The notes: generated from the letters alone by a model not told the origin. Positions 48,843 through 58,786 are shown, counted from the stretch's first letter. The stretch is 64,000 nucleotides of DNA from Chloroflexota bacterium (GCA_029561345.1 JAKQJC010000034.1:62001-126000); one strand, 5' to 3'. Numbers and translations: made by a program.

Positions 48843-49634
48843 TCAGGGATAACTGACATTGCAGGTGATGGAAGATGAGAAGGCATTAAGAGCTTGCGTG
48901 TCAGAAATGAACGCCTCGAGTGAAATATTGGTGTGTAAATGGTCAGGGAAGAGGGTGTAATAAAACTTAAACCATCCGGCATTCTGGTCGAGGTCTGGCA
49001 GCCGGTCGCAGAAACCTTTTGCGACGAGCTGGTGCCATGCGCTGACACCCTCAGGCGAAGCGCTGTTCGTATTCCATTGAGAAAGGATATCATTGCCGTT
49101 TTGAACGGAGCCGGCAATCGGCAGGCCGTTAAAAAGGTCAATCCACTGGCGGATTCCTTCGTTATCAATGATGATGTAGCCATCGTAGGAGATTTTCTGC
49201 TGTTTGAGGGCATCGGCGAATGCGGGTGAGATTATCCCCTCGGGCAAAAGGGAAAAGCTGCTCTGCAGGCGGCTGGCACCGTCTGTTTTTTGACCATTTT
49301 GGGGCGGGTACAGTAAAACCACGGTGATGCCGGGGTTTTGCCGCGAAAAGAGCGCCAGAGAAAGGGTTTGCAGTTGAGGCGCAGTTGGAACAACCGTGGG
49401 CTCAACCTGGGGGGTGGATTGGAAAGGAGAAACAGGGCGGGAGGCAGGGGCAGGGAGATGGTCCACCTGGATAAACAAAATTCTGCGCCTTTCAATTTTG
49501 ATTGGCGCAGTTGTCGGATTGTTAGGCAGGTTCGCAGCCTCTTGGTTTGTGGGCGGTTGGATGGCAATAAAAATGCCCATGGATAAACATCCACAAAACA
49601 CCAATATGGCCAGGATAGTTAGACTCTTTTTCAT
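48843..49634 (-). CDS. Secreted LCP-like (LytR-CpsA-Psr-type) protein, degenerate
   Basis: A 263-residue membrane-anchored or exported protein with a hydrophobic N-terminus (about 6-28) and a Pro-rich linker to about 90. The globular part (LALFSRQNPGITVVLLYPP, ADALKQQKISYDGYIIIDNEGIRQWIDLFNGLPIAG) resembles the LCP ligase core that ends in a (V/L)DYYV..GF..LVDxLGGI motif, but the SIPRD-type Arg motif is missing, so catalysis is doubtful. LCP proteins attach wall polymers to peptidoglycan. The start ATG overlaps the previous stop by one base (TGATG). Confidence 0.6.
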   Translation of the reverse strand: MKKSLTILAILVFCGCLSMGIFIAIQPPTNQEAANLPNNPTTAPIKIERRRILFIQVDHLPAPASRPVSPFQSTPQVEPTVVPTAPQLQTLSLALFSRQNPGITVVLLYPPQNGQKTDGASRLQSSFSLLPEGIISPAFADALKQQKISYDGYIIIDNEGIRQWIDLFNGLPIAGSVQNGNDILSQWNTNSASPEGVSAWHQLVAKGFCDRLPDLDQNAGWFKFYYTLFPDHLHTNISLEAFISDTQALNAFSSSITCNVSYP

Positions 49635-50746
49635 CAAGATGAGCTGCGGTTTTTGTAAATAGCTTTGCTTTGAGGCCGGTTATATTGGGCAGAGAGGGAC
49701 GGCAATTGTCCGTTTTTGGCGGTGAAAGTTTTCAGCATGGCGTAAAATGGATGCTGATTCTCGTTTGATTGTACCAGAATTATGCCAAAAGGTGAATCTT
49801 TTGACGAGAGCGGGGCGTTGAGGCTGTTGAAGGCGGCCATGCCGATATAGAGCTGCGAGCTGGCCTGGCCGTAAGATTGAGCCAGCCACTGAGCCTGGGC
49901 AGCCGGGTCGGCGGCAAAGGCGTTGTCGGTGGGGGCGATGCGTCCGGAAGGCGGATTGAGGCTGGTGATCCAGAGCAGGCCATCGGCATGACCATTATCC
50001 AGCATGACCTGGCGAATCTCCTCGTAGTGACGCAAAACGCGGTGTTCTGTGGGGGTGGGGTTGACCAGGGGACTGCCAGTGACATCTGCAAAGGCCAGGC
50101 TGAGCACGGCTGCGGTATCCCGTAACCCATTCGCATAGAGATCACTTAAAAAGGTGATATCGTCCACCTGACCATCAGAGGCAGCGACCGGGGTGAGCCC
50201 GCCAGCGACAATGAAAACCGGCAGACCGGTTTCTTGCAAAGCCGTCCGGGCAGCCTGCACCAGCCGAACATAGGCTGCGGCATTGGGAGTTGCTCCCCAT
50301 CCGGCAGAGGTGTTGGCGCCGGGGTAAAGTTCCACCGCCTGCAGCGATTGCGAATACCGCCGCGCCAGATTGGCAATAAACCAGGCCGTCTGATCAGGGC
50401 TGGGGCCGTCAGGCGTGAGAGCCCAGGCAGGGGCATTGCGCAGGCTGAACATGACCGCAAGCTTGTACTGGGCGGCGGCAGCCATGATTTGATCGAGATC
50501 CGCCAGGTTGGGCTGCTGGGTACTGTCGGGCCAGCGGGCGGCCCAATCCAGATCGATGACAATCCAATCGAGTTTCAGCGAGACGGCTTGCTGGAGCGCT
50601 TCGATTGCAGCCGGCCCCGAAGGATAAATGCGGGCGCCTGTGCCAAATTCAGAGGAATCGGGCCCCCCTCGCGCCGCGAGAACCGTCCCCGGAAAAACCA
50701 GGGACACAATCAGCAAGAGGGAGATGACGAACAGACGAGGTTTCAT
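49634..50746 (-). CDS. Secreted TIM-barrel (glycoside-hydrolase-like) protein
   Basis: A 370-residue exported protein with a signal peptide (MKPRLFVISLLLIVSLVFPGTVLAA). The globular part is a TIM barrel of the type in GH5/GH39-like enzymes (WIVIDLDWAARWPD, LDQIMAAAAQYKLAVMFSLRNAPAW, WFIANLARRYSQSLQAVEL, VFIVAGGLTPV). The usual E-x-W-N-E-P acid/base block reads E139-L-Y-P-G-A-N145, so the acid/base Glu is lost, and a sugar-binding or scaffold role fits better than catalysis. It starts 4 bp after the preceding small gene in the ftsZ operon. Confidence 0.72.
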   Translation of the reverse strand: MKPRLFVISLLLIVSLVFPGTVLAARGGPDSSEFGTGARIYPSGPAAIEALQQAVSLKLDWIVIDLDWAARWPDSTQQPNLADLDQIMAAAAQYKLAVMFSLRNAPAWALTPDGPSPDQTAWFIANLARRYSQSLQAVELYPGANTSAGWGATPNAAAYVRLVQAARTALQETGLPVFIVAGGLTPVAASDGQVDDITFLSDLYANGLRDTAAVLSLAFADVTGSPLVNPTPTEHRVLRHYEEIRQVMLDNGHADGLLWITSLNPPSGRIAPTDNAFAADPAAQAQWLAQSYGQASSQLYIGMAAFNSLNAPLSSKDSPFGIILVQSNENQHPFYAMLKTFTAKNGQLPSLSAQYNRPQSKAIYKNRSSS

Positions 50747-50750
50747 GAGG

Positions 50751-50966
50751 TTACCGGAAGAAGGAGATGATGTTTCCCAAGCACACGCCGATCAGAAGGC
50801 CCGAGGCGCCGATAAATCCGATCAGCAGAGATGACATGATGGCGGGTTTTTCCTGCGCAAGGGCGTATCCCTTTTGAATGGAGCTGCGCACCAGCGGAGA
50901 ATCGGACAAAAGCGGAATCACGCGATCCCAAAAGGCCAGTTCCATTTTTTGGATCATTTTTTTCAT
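50751..50966 (-). CDS. Small membrane protein of the ftsZ operon
   Basis: A 71-residue protein: an amphipathic N-terminal region (MKKMIQKMELAFWDRVIPLLSDS, then a basic stretch) and a C-terminal helix (MSSLLIGFIGASGLLIGVCLGNIISFF). No family recognised. GAGGAG lies 7 bp before the ATG. It lies between the 72-residue gene and the exported TIM-barrel gene, and the whole run is tightly packed, so it may be a division-associated membrane protein. Confidence 0.6.
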   Translation of the reverse strand: MKKMIQKMELAFWDRVIPLLSDSPLVRSSIQKGYALAQEKPAIMSSLLIGFIGASGLLIGVCLGNIISFFR

Positions 50967-50981
50967 GTTGAATCTCCTCAA

Positions 50982-51200
50982 TTAATGGGATGTGGTCATT
51001 TTCAGAATTTGACCTGAAGCATTGGTCACGACGCGGACGACGCGGGGGATGGTTTTTCCATTGGCAGCAATGGCTTTGCCCCGGAAAACCAGAACCATAT
51101 CCGAAGCGCTGCTTTTTTCAATTTTGGGCGCTGCATTGCGCACTTCCGGAAACTGGAGGTAGACCTGGCGGCAAATACTGTTGAGGGTTTGATTATCCAT
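50982..51200 (-). CDS. Small hypothetical protein of the ftsZ operon, 72 aa
   Basis: A 72-residue soluble protein (NQTLNSICRQVYLQFPEVRNAAPKIEKS... FRGKAIAANGKTIPRVVRVVTNASGQILKMTTSH) of unknown family; AGGATGG lies before the ATG at 51200. The longer frame through the ftsZ coding region is a shadow. It follows ftsZ by 25 bp and precedes the small membrane protein by 15 bp. Confidence 0.55.
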   Translation of the reverse strand: MDNQTLNSICRQVYLQFPEVRNAAPKIEKSSASDMVLVFRGKAIAANGKTIPRVVRVVTNASGQILKMTTSH

Positions 51201-51225
51201 AGAACGAACCATCCTGTGGGCAATT

Positions 51226-52485
51226 TTAGCGGGTGCGGCGGCGCAGGAAAGCGGGCATATCCAGGTTGCTGGCGCTGCCGGTGATTTCAATGGAAGCGGA
51301 GGGTGAGGTTTGACCGGCGGCCACAATGCGGTTGAGGGTGGCCAGGGGGGATGAATGGGCAGCCGCGGGGCGGGGGGCAGCAGGCTCATAGATGGGCTGG
51401 GAGACCGGCGCGGCAACCGTCTGATAAACAGGCTGGGGCTGCTGGACGGGCTGTGCCGGGGTTGAAATGACCTGTTCGGCACCGCGAATGGTTTCATCAA
51501 TGGGCAGCCCGCCAAGGCCGGTGACAATCAGAATCACCTGGGCGCGGCCAGCCATATTTTCGGTATTGATGACACCAGGGATGATTTCGGTGGTGGGGCC
51601 GGTTTGTTCCTGCAGGTAGGTCAGGGCATCGGTCATTTCCATAAAAGTGAAGTCGTTGCCGCCTGTGAAATTCGCAATGATGCCGGCCGCGTTTTGCAGG
51701 CAGACGTTTTGCAGCAGCGGATGGTGCAGTGCGCTCTCCACAGCCTGGCGGGCCTTGTTTTCACCGGTGCCGTAACCCATGGACATAATGGCGCCGCCGC
51801 CCATCAGCATCAACCGGCGCACATGGGCAAAATCAACATTGATCAGGCCGGTCTGGGTGACCACTTCGGTGATGCCCTGGATGCCCTGGCGCAGCACATC
51901 ATCAGCCAGGCGGAAGGACTGTTCGAGGGTGAGGTTGCGGGGGGCAATTTCTAGCAGACGGTCATTGGGTACGGTGATGAGGGTGTCGGTGTAGCGGCGT
52001 AGCTTGGCCAGGCCATCCTGGGCATTGCGGCTGCGGCGGCCGCCTTCAAAACTGAAAGGAGTGGTGACCACGGCGATGGTGACGGCGCCGAGGGAGCGGG
52101 CCACGCGCGCGGCAATCGGAATGGAGCCGGTGCCGGTGCCGCCGCCCATGCCGGCGGTGAGGAAGACCATATCCGCGCCGCTGAGAGCCGCCGCAATTTC
52201 ACGGTAAGACTCTTCGGCGGCAGCTTCACCCACACTGGGTGTGCCGCCAGCGCCCAGGCCGCGGGTGCTGCGGATGCCAAGCTGGATTTTGGTGGGGGCA
52301 AGGGTCAGTGAAAGAGCCTGTTGGTCGGTGTTTGCAGTGATAAAATCAACCCCGGCAATATCAGCTTCAATCATCCGGTTGACGGCATTGCTGCCGCCGC
52401 CACCCAACCCCATGACCTTAATCACGGGCTGGTGTGAGTTGAATTCATTGATTTGGACGGGATTGGATGAAATGGTCAGATTCAT
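51226..52485 (-). CDS. ftsZ: Cell division protein FtsZ
   Basis: A 419-residue tubulin homologue that polymerises to form the Z-ring. VIKVMGLGGGGSNAVNRMIEADIAGVDFITANTDQQAL starts the GTPase domain, GMGGGTGTGSIP is the tubulin signature G-loop, and NVDFAHVRRLMLMGGGAIMSMGYG with ATNTAGAE-equivalent segments follows. A variable Pro/Ala/Gln linker (about 330-395) leads to the C-terminal peptide NLDMPAFLRRRTR, which binds FtsA/ZipA/SepF-type partners. AGAGGTG precedes the ATG at 52485. No ftsA, ftsQ or mur genes lie alongside, which is unusual. Confidence 0.97.
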   Translation of the reverse strand: MNLTISSNPVQINEFNSHQPVIKVMGLGGGGSNAVNRMIEADIAGVDFITANTDQQALSLTLAPTKIQLGIRSTRGLGAGGTPSVGEAAAEESYREIAAALSGADMVFLTAGMGGGTGTGSIPIAARVARSLGAVTIAVVTTPFSFEGGRRSRNAQDGLAKLRRYTDTLITVPNDRLLEIAPRNLTLEQSFRLADDVLRQGIQGITEVVTQTGLINVDFAHVRRLMLMGGGAIMSMGYGTGENKARQAVESALHHPLLQNVCLQNAAGIIANFTGGNDFTFMEMTDALTYLQEQTGPTTEIIPGVINTENMAGRAQVILIVTGLGGLPIDETIRGAEQVISTPAQPVQQPQPVYQTVAAPVSQPIYEPAAPRPAAAHSSPLATLNRIVAAGQTSPSASIEITGSASNLDMPAFLRRRTR

Positions 52486-52513
52486 GTTTTCACCTCTTCT
52501 TATATGCAATCGA

Positions 52514-53848
52514 TCAGGCTTGTGATTCCATTGTTGCAATAAGTGTGCCAGAGTCGGCCAGCCATTGCATCTGGCAGCCCGAGGCGGAGAGCTGGTTCAG
52601 GGTTTCCTCGCTGAAGGCTTCACGCGGTCCGGCCAGAGTTACCGTGCGAGCCTGGCAGGCTTCTGCAATAGAGTAGCCCAAAGTGGCGTGGTCGCGGGCG
52701 ATAAGCGGGTGAAGCACATCGAGGACGGCCGGGCTGAGCAGTTCGCTTTCAGCAAGGAGGATGTAATGGGTGTTGGCATTTGAATGAACATGGGCCGGGG
52801 GCGGGGAGGAAATGAAAGCGGGCACCACAGGCTGGCTGGCCACCCACTGCCGCAGGGCTGAAACGGCCGGCAGGCAGGTATTTTCGGGTTGGAACCAGGC
52901 ATGGGGCTGGTGGGGATGCACGGGGGAAGTGGCCAGCAGCCACAAATTGCAGCAGAGCACATCTTCATTCACAGGGTCAAGTGGAACCTGGCCGTTTTCA
53001 ATCACTTCTTCGCCAGCCATCAGGCGGGCCAGGTTGAGATTCAACGCTGCATGTTTTTCAGGATGCGGCGCGGTCAGAGTTTCACCCAGCGGATCGCGCT
53101 GGGCGCCGCCGCCAAACAGGATCACCGGGCTGCGGCGGCCCAGAATGGCCAGGGTGACAGCCTGGTACCAGTCATATATCCGGAAACCGCGCTGGTCCTG
53201 CTGGCGGGCCGGGGTGAGATAAGGCCGGGAACCGGGCCAGCGGCCGGGGCCGCCGCAGCCCCAGTTGAGGGAATGATCCCAGCTCCAGGCATAACCTGAA
53301 AGCACCAGGCTGTCGAGGAGCTGATTCTGGCGGCGGCGGACCAGGGAAAGAACGGCAGCTTTCAGAAAGGCGGTATCCCAATAGGCTCCGCCAGGTTCAA
53401 GGGGCGGAAAAACCGGGATGAGGCCGGCCTGAATGGCAGCCTGGGCGAAGGGAAGGTATTTATCGAGGAAGCGTTCCACCAGGTCTTCCTGGGCCCAGGC
53501 GTTGCTGGGCCACGATTGCCGGCTGTTGGGCCGGTCAAAGAGCACCACATACCGCAATCCCCAGCGGGCATAAGTTTCCAGCAGCAGGCGGATTTCGGGC
53601 AGGCCGGGCAGGTCGCCGGGGCGCAACCCAAATTGAACCACCGGCTGGATGTCAGAACGCATCAAACCTGAAAGAAAGGTTTCGGGGATGGCGCTTTGCA
53701 GGGGCGAAAGAAGGGTCAGCCAGCTTGCGCCCAGGGCGCGCAGCTGCGGCAGCCAGGTATGCAAATCGCTTTCACGATAATGCAGGGTGTCGGGAAAATA
53801 GTGAAACCCGAGGCGGGTTGGGGATTTAGGAGAAAGAAACGCGTCCAT
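52514..53848 (-). CDS. TIM-barrel hydrolase-like protein, first gene of the ftsZ operon
   Basis: A 444-residue cytoplasmic protein without a signal peptide. A TIM-barrel-type N-terminal part (RLGFHYFPDTLHYRESDLHTWLPQLRALGASWLTLLSP, RSDIQPVVQFGLRPGDL, LRYVVLFDRPNSRQSW) leads to an LSGYAWSWDHSLNWGCGGPGRWPG segment and a glutamine amidotransferase- or flavodoxin-like C-terminal part (ILLAESELLSPAVLDVLHPL, GASWQ-like end). Relatives are annotated as putative glycosidases from memory. It ends 28 bp before ftsZ, so it belongs to the operon. AGGTGAT precedes the ATG. Confidence 0.6.
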   Translation of the reverse strand: MDAFLSPKSPTRLGFHYFPDTLHYRESDLHTWLPQLRALGASWLTLLSPLQSAIPETFLSGLMRSDIQPVVQFGLRPGDLPGLPEIRLLLETYARWGLRYVVLFDRPNSRQSWPSNAWAQEDLVERFLDKYLPFAQAAIQAGLIPVFPPLEPGGAYWDTAFLKAAVLSLVRRRQNQLLDSLVLSGYAWSWDHSLNWGCGGPGRWPGSRPYLTPARQQDQRGFRIYDWYQAVTLAILGRRSPVILFGGGAQRDPLGETLTAPHPEKHAALNLNLARLMAGEEVIENGQVPLDPVNEDVLCCNLWLLATSPVHPHQPHAWFQPENTCLPAVSALRQWVASQPVVPAFISSPPPAHVHSNANTHYILLAESELLSPAVLDVLHPLIARDHATLGYSIAEACQARTVTLAGPREAFSEETLNQLSASGCQMQWLADSGTLIATMESQA

Positions 53849-53975
53849 AGATCACCTGGAGACGAACAGAATGGGTTTGTGTGAAATGGAGCAAGGAATG
53901 TGCCAGAGTGTTTGCCGGAAGCGGTTTGAGAAGGGAAAACCAGGCATTGTCTGCACAACTGATCAGAAACCTGGA

Positions 53976-54004
53976 TGCACAGGAGGGCAAAGTTGGGTTA
54001 AAAT
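53976..54004 (+). promoter_or_regulatory. Promoter for the 3-methyladenine glycosylase gene, leaderless
   Basis: TGCACA (53976-53981) and TAAAAT (53999-54004) are 17 bp apart. The predicted start falls on the ATG at 54011, and no proper ribosome binding site is present, so the mRNA is probably leaderless. Confidence 0.5.
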
Positions 54005-54010
54005 AGGACC

Positions 54011-54607
54011 ATGTCCCCGTTATCTCCCTCTTTTTTCGAACGCCCGGCGCTGGCAGTAGCCCGCGACCTGCTGGGCTGCATTTTGTTTCGCATAGATAAT
54101 ACAGAGTGTATGGCTGGCGTGATCGTGGAAACCGAAGCCTATCAGGGGGAGGATGACCTGGGATGTCACGCTCATCACGGGCGTACTGCGCGTACCGAAG
54201 TGATGTATGGCCCGCCCGGGCGGGCGTATGTTTATTTCACCTACGGCATGCACTGGATGCTGAACGCGGTCACTGGCCCGGAAGGCACGCCGGCGGCGGT
54301 GCTCATCAGAGCCATCCAGCCGGTGGAGGGGATTGCGGCAATGACGGCGCGCCGGCCGCGTCTGGCTGGCAAAGCCGGCTGGCTGAACGGACCTGCCAAG
54401 CTGACCCAGGCTCTGGCGATTGACGGCCGGCTGAACGGGAAAGATTTGTGTTCGAGTGCGGACGGCCTTTATATGGAGGCAGGCCTGGCAATTCCTGATG
54501 AACGGGTGAGCACTTCGGCGCGCATTGGTCTGTTTTCGGTGCCCGAACCCTGGAAAAGCATTCCCTGGCGTTTTGTGGCGCAAATAGAGGAGCAGAATGG
54601 ACTTTAA
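54011..54607 (+). CDS. 3-methyladenine DNA glycosylase (Aag/Mpg family)
   Basis: A 198-residue base-excision glycosylase of the AAG family: FFERPALAVARDLLGCILFR, VETEAYQGEDDLGCHAHHGRTARTEVMYGPPGRAYVYFTYGMHWMLNAVTGPEG (about 40-95) hold the conserved Glu and the DNA-binding YG loop, and the GPAKLTQALAI motif follows. It removes alkylated purines. Length fits the family. The last bases overlap the E1-alpha start by 11 bp, so the genes are coupled. Confidence 0.94.
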   Translation: MSPLSPSFFERPALAVARDLLGCILFRIDNTECMAGVIVETEAYQGEDDLGCHAHHGRTARTEVMYGPPGRAYVYFTYGMHWMLNAVTGPEGTPAAVLIRAIQPVEGIAAMTARRPRLAGKAGWLNGPAKLTQALAIDGRLNGKDLCSSADGLYMEAGLAIPDERVSTSARIGLFSVPEPWKSIPWRFVAQIEEQNGL

Positions 54608-55484
54608 TCTCCTGGTTTACCGGCAGATGCTGCTGATCCGTCTGTTTGAGGAAATGGTGCTTGAGCAATTCAGCCGCGGGGTATTCAGCGGCACCACGCA
54701 CACTTCACTTGGGCAGGAAGCCAACGCTGCCGGCATCATCAGCCAGCTTGCAGAAGAGGATATTGTGGTCAGCAATCACCGCTGCCACGGCCATTTTTTG
54801 GCCTATGGCGGTGACCCGGCGGCTCTGTTTGCCGAGATGATGGGTAAACCTTCAGGGGTTTGCGGCGGGGTGGGTGGTTCGCAGCACCTGCATTGGAAGA
54901 ATTTCTATTCCAACGGCATTTTGGGCGGCATGATGCCGGTGGCGGTGGGCATGGCCCTGGCTGAAAAACGCCTGGGCAGCCAAGCCGTGGTGACGGCTTT
55001 CCTGGGGGATGGCGCGGTGAGCGAGGGGGCTGTTTACGAAGCGATAAACATGGCCAGCCTGTGGGGCGCGCCGGTGTTGTTCGTGGTTGAAAATAACCAT
55101 ATTGCCCAGACCACACCCACCGAACTGGCCCTGGCGGGCGACCTGGCAGCACGCTTTGCGGCTTTTGGACTGCCAGTCAGGCGCATGGACAGCAGCGACG
55201 TGGTGGAGATTGCCGCTGCAGCCCGCAGCCTGCTGGATGAGGTGCGCGGCCGGCAAAAACCGGCCGCCCTGATTATCGACACAGTGCGGTTTGGCCCGCA
55301 TTCCAAAGGCGACGACACCCGGCCAGTAGAAGAGATGGCCCGGTTGATGCGCGAACGTGATCCATTAACCCTTCACGGCGCCCGCCTGACGCAGGATGAA
55401 CAGAACAGATGCTGGCAGGAAATGACCGGCCTGGTGGCAGAAGCTTTTGAGAAAGCCCTGCAGGCGCCGGGCCAACCTGCATAG
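54597..55484 (+). CDS. Thiamine-pyrophosphate-dependent dehydrogenase E1 alpha subunit, no beta gene nearby
   Basis: A 295-residue E1-alpha of the pyruvate/acetoin dehydrogenase type. The TPP motif GDG (137-139)...NN (166-167) is intact: [38 protein letters not shown]. The [20 protein letters not shown] and [11 protein letters not shown] blocks are also typical. Such subunits normally work with an E1-beta; none is adjacent, as a sensor kinase gene follows. It could pair with a distant beta subunit or be a different TPP enzyme. It overlaps the glycosylase gene by 11 bp. Confidence 0.88.
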   Translation: MDFNLLVYRQMLLIRLFEEMVLEQFSRGVFSGTTHTSLGQEANAAGIISQLAEEDIVVSNHRCHGHFLAYGGDPAALFAEMMGKPSGVCGGVGGSQHLHWKNFYSNGILGGMMPVAVGMALAEKRLGSQAVVTAFLGDGAVSEGAVYEAINMASLWGAPVLFVVENNHIAQTTPTELALAGDLAARFAAFGLPVRRMDSSDVVEIAAAARSLLDEVRGRQKPAALIIDTVRFGPHSKGDDTRPVEEMARLMRERDPLTLHGARLTQDEQNRCWQEMTGLVAEAFEKALQAPGQPA

Positions 55485-55492
55485 AAGGTTTT

Positions 55493-57169
55493 ATGTCAAA
55501 CGGAGAAGATGCCTTGTTACGCCAGCGTTTGCACAAATTCCATTTTGAGCCTTATCTCAGTTACAAATTTAAGCTGCTGCTGATGCTGATGGCTGGCTTT
55601 ACACTTATTTTTGCGGCCATTTTCCTCTGGTTTTATGAATATACATTAAGTAATGCCCTGCGGGAAATTCAAACCAACCTTGAAGGAGTGTTATATGCCG
55701 TTCCAAACGGCATTAAGGCAGATGAATTGACGTCTCTGATTGCTGACGGCAAACCCAATGCGCAGGGGTTCAGCAATGATCCACGTTATCTTGATCTGTT
55801 AAATTACCTGGATTGGGTTCATCAGATGGAGCCGCGTGCCTGGCCTTATATCTATGTTCTTGGCAAAGGCCAGAATGAGATTCTTTATGTGGCGGATCTG
55901 TTTACCCGCTATGATCCTTCGCGCTCAACCGGGTTTATGGAAAGCGACACCACCGATAGATTTGAAGAATTCACCCTGGGTAAAACATACCTGATAACGG
56001 ACGATAAAGGACAGCTTAAGCCTTACCAGGACCAATGGGGCGAGTGGGTATCGGGTTATGCGCCGATCCGTGACAGTGAAGGCAAGGTGATTGCCGGGCT
56101 GGGGGTGGATTTTGAAGCCAATGTGGTTTATGAAAAACGCTGGGAAGTGGCCCGTTCCATGATGGTTTTGCTGGCGGCAGGGTATGCCCTGATGCTGGCC
56201 ACGGTATTTATCCTGTTCAGAGTGTTAAACACCCCCATCCAGCGCCTGTCCAAAGGGTTGAACCATATTCACAAAGGGGAATACGAAGAGGCTGTTCAGG
56301 CATTGGAAGAACATGCCGTTATCCGTTTCAGGGATGAACTGGATGTGCTGGCAGAATCCCTGCAGGAAGTGAGCCGCTCGGCAAAGGAAGTGATGGAACT
56401 GCGGGTGGCCAGGGATTCGGCTGAGGCAGCCAACCATGCCAAGAGCGTGTTTCTGGCCAATATGAGCCATGAACTGCGCACGCCGTTGAACGCCATCATT
56501 GGTTACAGCGAGATGCTGCAGGAGCAGGCGGAGGATGAAGACGACCCGGATTTGTCTGAAGATTTGCATAAGATCACTTCGGCAGGGCGCTATTTGCTGG
56601 CGTTAATCAATGACATCCTGGATATCTCGCGGATTGAGGCCGGCCGCATGCCCCTGCACATTGAACCTTTTAAATTGCAGCCGCTGATGGATGAGGTGCT
56701 CGAGACCATTACGCCGGTGATGGAAAAGAATGAAAACAACCTGACGGCTGATCTGCCGGAGGGAGAGCTGGGGGAAATGGTTTCGGATAAAACCAAAGTG
56801 CGCCAGGTGCTTTACAACCTGCTGAGCAACGCAGCCAAGTTCACCCAGAAAGGCCAGGTGAAGCTGGTGGTGCGCCGGATGGAGATGAACGGGCGTGAAT
56901 TCATCAGTTTCTGTATTAGCGACACCGGCATTGGCATGACGCCGGAGCAGGTGCAGAATATTTTCCAGCCTTTCAAGCAGGCTGATCCATCCATTTTGGC
57001 CAAATACGGCGGAACAGGGTTGGGCCTGGCCATCAGCAAGCAGTTCTGCGGCATGCTGGGCGGTGATATCACCGTGGAAAGCGAACCGGGGAAGGGTTCA
57101 CGCTTCACGGCGCTGATCCCGCTGGTGATGATGCAGGCAGAAACCGGCGAAGGCGCCGGGGCTGGATAA
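55493..57169 (+). CDS. Sensor histidine kinase with extracytoplasmic sensor domain
   Basis: A 558-residue membrane kinase. Helices at about 27-47 and 220-243 flank a sensor domain of about 170 residues ([50 protein letters not shown]), which looks like a Cache/dCache fold. A HAMP-like linker leads to HisKA with His326 in [20 protein letters not shown] and a HATPase ([51 protein letters not shown]). It lies 8 bp after the E1-alpha gene. No response regulator is adjacent. Confidence 0.92.
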   Translation: MSNGEDALLRQRLHKFHFEPYLSYKFKLLLMLMAGFTLIFAAIFLWFYEYTLSNALREIQTNLEGVLYAVPNGIKADELTSLIADGKPNAQGFSNDPRYLDLLNYLDWVHQMEPRAWPYIYVLGKGQNEILYVADLFTRYDPSRSTGFMESDTTDRFEEFTLGKTYLITDDKGQLKPYQDQWGEWVSGYAPIRDSEGKVIAGLGVDFEANVVYEKRWEVARSMMVLLAAGYALMLATVFILFRVLNTPIQRLSKGLNHIHKGEYEEAVQALEEHAVIRFRDELDVLAESLQEVSRSAKEVMELRVARDSAEAANHAKSVFLANMSHELRTPLNAIIGYSEMLQEQAEDEDDPDLSEDLHKITSAGRYLLALINDILDISRIEAGRMPLHIEPFKLQPLMDEVLETITPVMEKNENNLTADLPEGELGEMVSDKTKVRQVLYNLLSNAAKFTQKGQVKLVVRRMEMNGREFISFCISDTGIGMTPEQVQNIFQPFKQADPSILAKYGGTGLGLAISKQFCGMLGGDITVESEPGKGSRFTALIPLVMMQAETGEGAGAG

Positions 57170-57238
57170 AACAGCGGGAAGAATCCCGTGATTTTGCGCA
57201 ACTTTTTTCTTTCATTTTCGTATATTTTAAGGAGTTCA

Positions 57239-58786
57239 ATGGAAGCGATTGCTGTTCTCGATTTTGGTTCGCAATATTCACAGTTGATCACCCGGCGTGT
57301 GCGCGAAATGCAGGTGTACTGTGAACTGTTCCCCTGGGACGCCCCGGCTGAAACTGTGCAGGCCATTCATCCCTGCGGTTATATCCTCTCTGGTGGGCCA
57401 AATTCAGCCTACGATCCGGGGGCGCCTTTTGTGCCGCCCTATGTGCTCGAATCGGGACTGCCGATTCTGGGAATCTGCTACGGCATGCAGGCGCTGACGC
57501 ATGCCCTGGGCGGGGTGGTGGCGCCTTCGACGGAGCGGGAATACGGCCTGATGGATGTGACGGTGACGGCGCAAAACCCGCTGCTGCCTTACGGCACGCA
57601 GCCGGTGTGGATGTCGCACGGCGACCGCATTGAACGCGCCCCGGATGGCTTTGTCTCATTGGCGCAGAGCGCCAATAGCCCCATTGCGGCCATGGGCAAC
57701 CTGGCCCAAAAGCGTTACGGCCTGCAGTTTCACCCGGAAGTGCGCCACACGCCCGGAGGCATGGAAATTTTGCGCCATTTTGTGATGGAAATTTGCGAAG
57801 CTGTGCCCGATTGGACCCCTGGCTCCATCATCCACCAGGCAGTGGAACGCATTCAGAAGCAGGTAGGCGATCAGCCGGTGCTTTCAGCCGTGAGCGGCGG
57901 GGTTGATTCGAGCGTTGCCACTGCCCTGGTGTTCAAAGCCATCGGCAAGCAGCTTTCGGCGGTTTTTGTGGACACCGGCATGCTGCGCCACCAGGAACGC
58001 GAATCGGTTGAAGAGGCCTTCAAGCGCAACCTGAACATGCCCCTGGTGACGGTGGACGCGGTGGACCGCTACCTGGCGGCGCTGAAGGGCGTGACCGACC
58101 CCGAAACCAAGCGTCGCACCATCGGCGAGCTGTTCATTCGCATTTTTGAAGAAGAAGCCCGCCGTCTGGGTTCGCCGAAGTTTCTGGTCCAGGGGACCAT
58201 TTATCCGGACGTGGTGGAATCGGCTGCCCCCGACCGCGCCAAAGGGATGCGCATCAAGTCGCATCACAATGTGGGCGGGCTGCCCAAGACAATGGATTTT
58301 GCCCTGGTAGAGCCGCTGCGCTACCTTTTCAAGGATGAGGTGCGCGCCGTGGGCGAGGCGCTGGGTCTGCCGGCAGAACTGGTCTGGCGGCAGCCCTTCC
58401 CGGGGCCGGGCCTGGCCGTGCGCTGCCTGGGCGAGGTGAACGCAGAGCGCCTGGCGCGGCTGCGGGCAGCGGATCATATTTTGACCGGCGAGCTGGCCGC
58501 GGCCGGCCTGCTGCGCATGAAACCCGATGCCTCGGGCACAGCCCAGGCTTTTGCCGTGCTGCTGCCGGTGCAGTCGGTGGGCGTGATGGGCGACCAGCGC
58601 ACCTATCAGGAAGCGGTGGCCCTGCGCGCCGTGACCACGGATGACTTTATGACGGCTGATTGGGCGCGCCTGCCGCATGATCTGCTGGCGCGCATTGCCA
58701 ACCGCATTGTCAACGAGGTAGCCGGGGTGAACCGCGTGGTGTATGATATTACCAGCAAACCGCCTTCCACCATCGAGTGGGAGTAG
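57239..58786 (+). CDS. guaA: GMP synthase (glutamine-hydrolysing)
   Basis: A 515-residue purine enzyme that converts XMP to GMP. The N-terminal glutaminase has the class I nucleophile Cys in [15 protein letters not shown] and the [11 protein letters not shown] His-Glu block. The PP-loop [14 protein letters not shown] and the C-terminal dimerisation domain ([33 protein letters not shown]) complete the canonical layout. AAGGAG lies 4 bp before the ATG at 57239; a longer frame from 57188 starts inside the leader. Confidence 0.98.
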   Translation: MEAIAVLDFGSQYSQLITRRVREMQVYCELFPWDAPAETVQAIHPCGYILSGGPNSAYDPGAPFVPPYVLESGLPILGICYGMQALTHALGGVVAPSTEREYGLMDVTVTAQNPLLPYGTQPVWMSHGDRIERAPDGFVSLAQSANSPIAAMGNLAQKRYGLQFHPEVRHTPGGMEILRHFVMEICEAVPDWTPGSIIHQAVERIQKQVGDQPVLSAVSGGVDSSVATALVFKAIGKQLSAVFVDTGMLRHQERESVEEAFKRNLNMPLVTVDAVDRYLAALKGVTDPETKRRTIGELFIRIFEEEARRLGSPKFLVQGTIYPDVVESAAPDRAKGMRIKSHHNVGGLPKTMDFALVEPLRYLFKDEVRAVGEALGLPAELVWRQPFPGPGLAVRCLGEVNAERLARLRAADHILTGELAAAGLLRMKPDASGTAQAFAVLLPVQSVGVMGDQRTYQEAVALRAVTTDDFMTADWARLPHDLLARIANRIVNEVAGVNRVVYDITSKPPSTIEWE

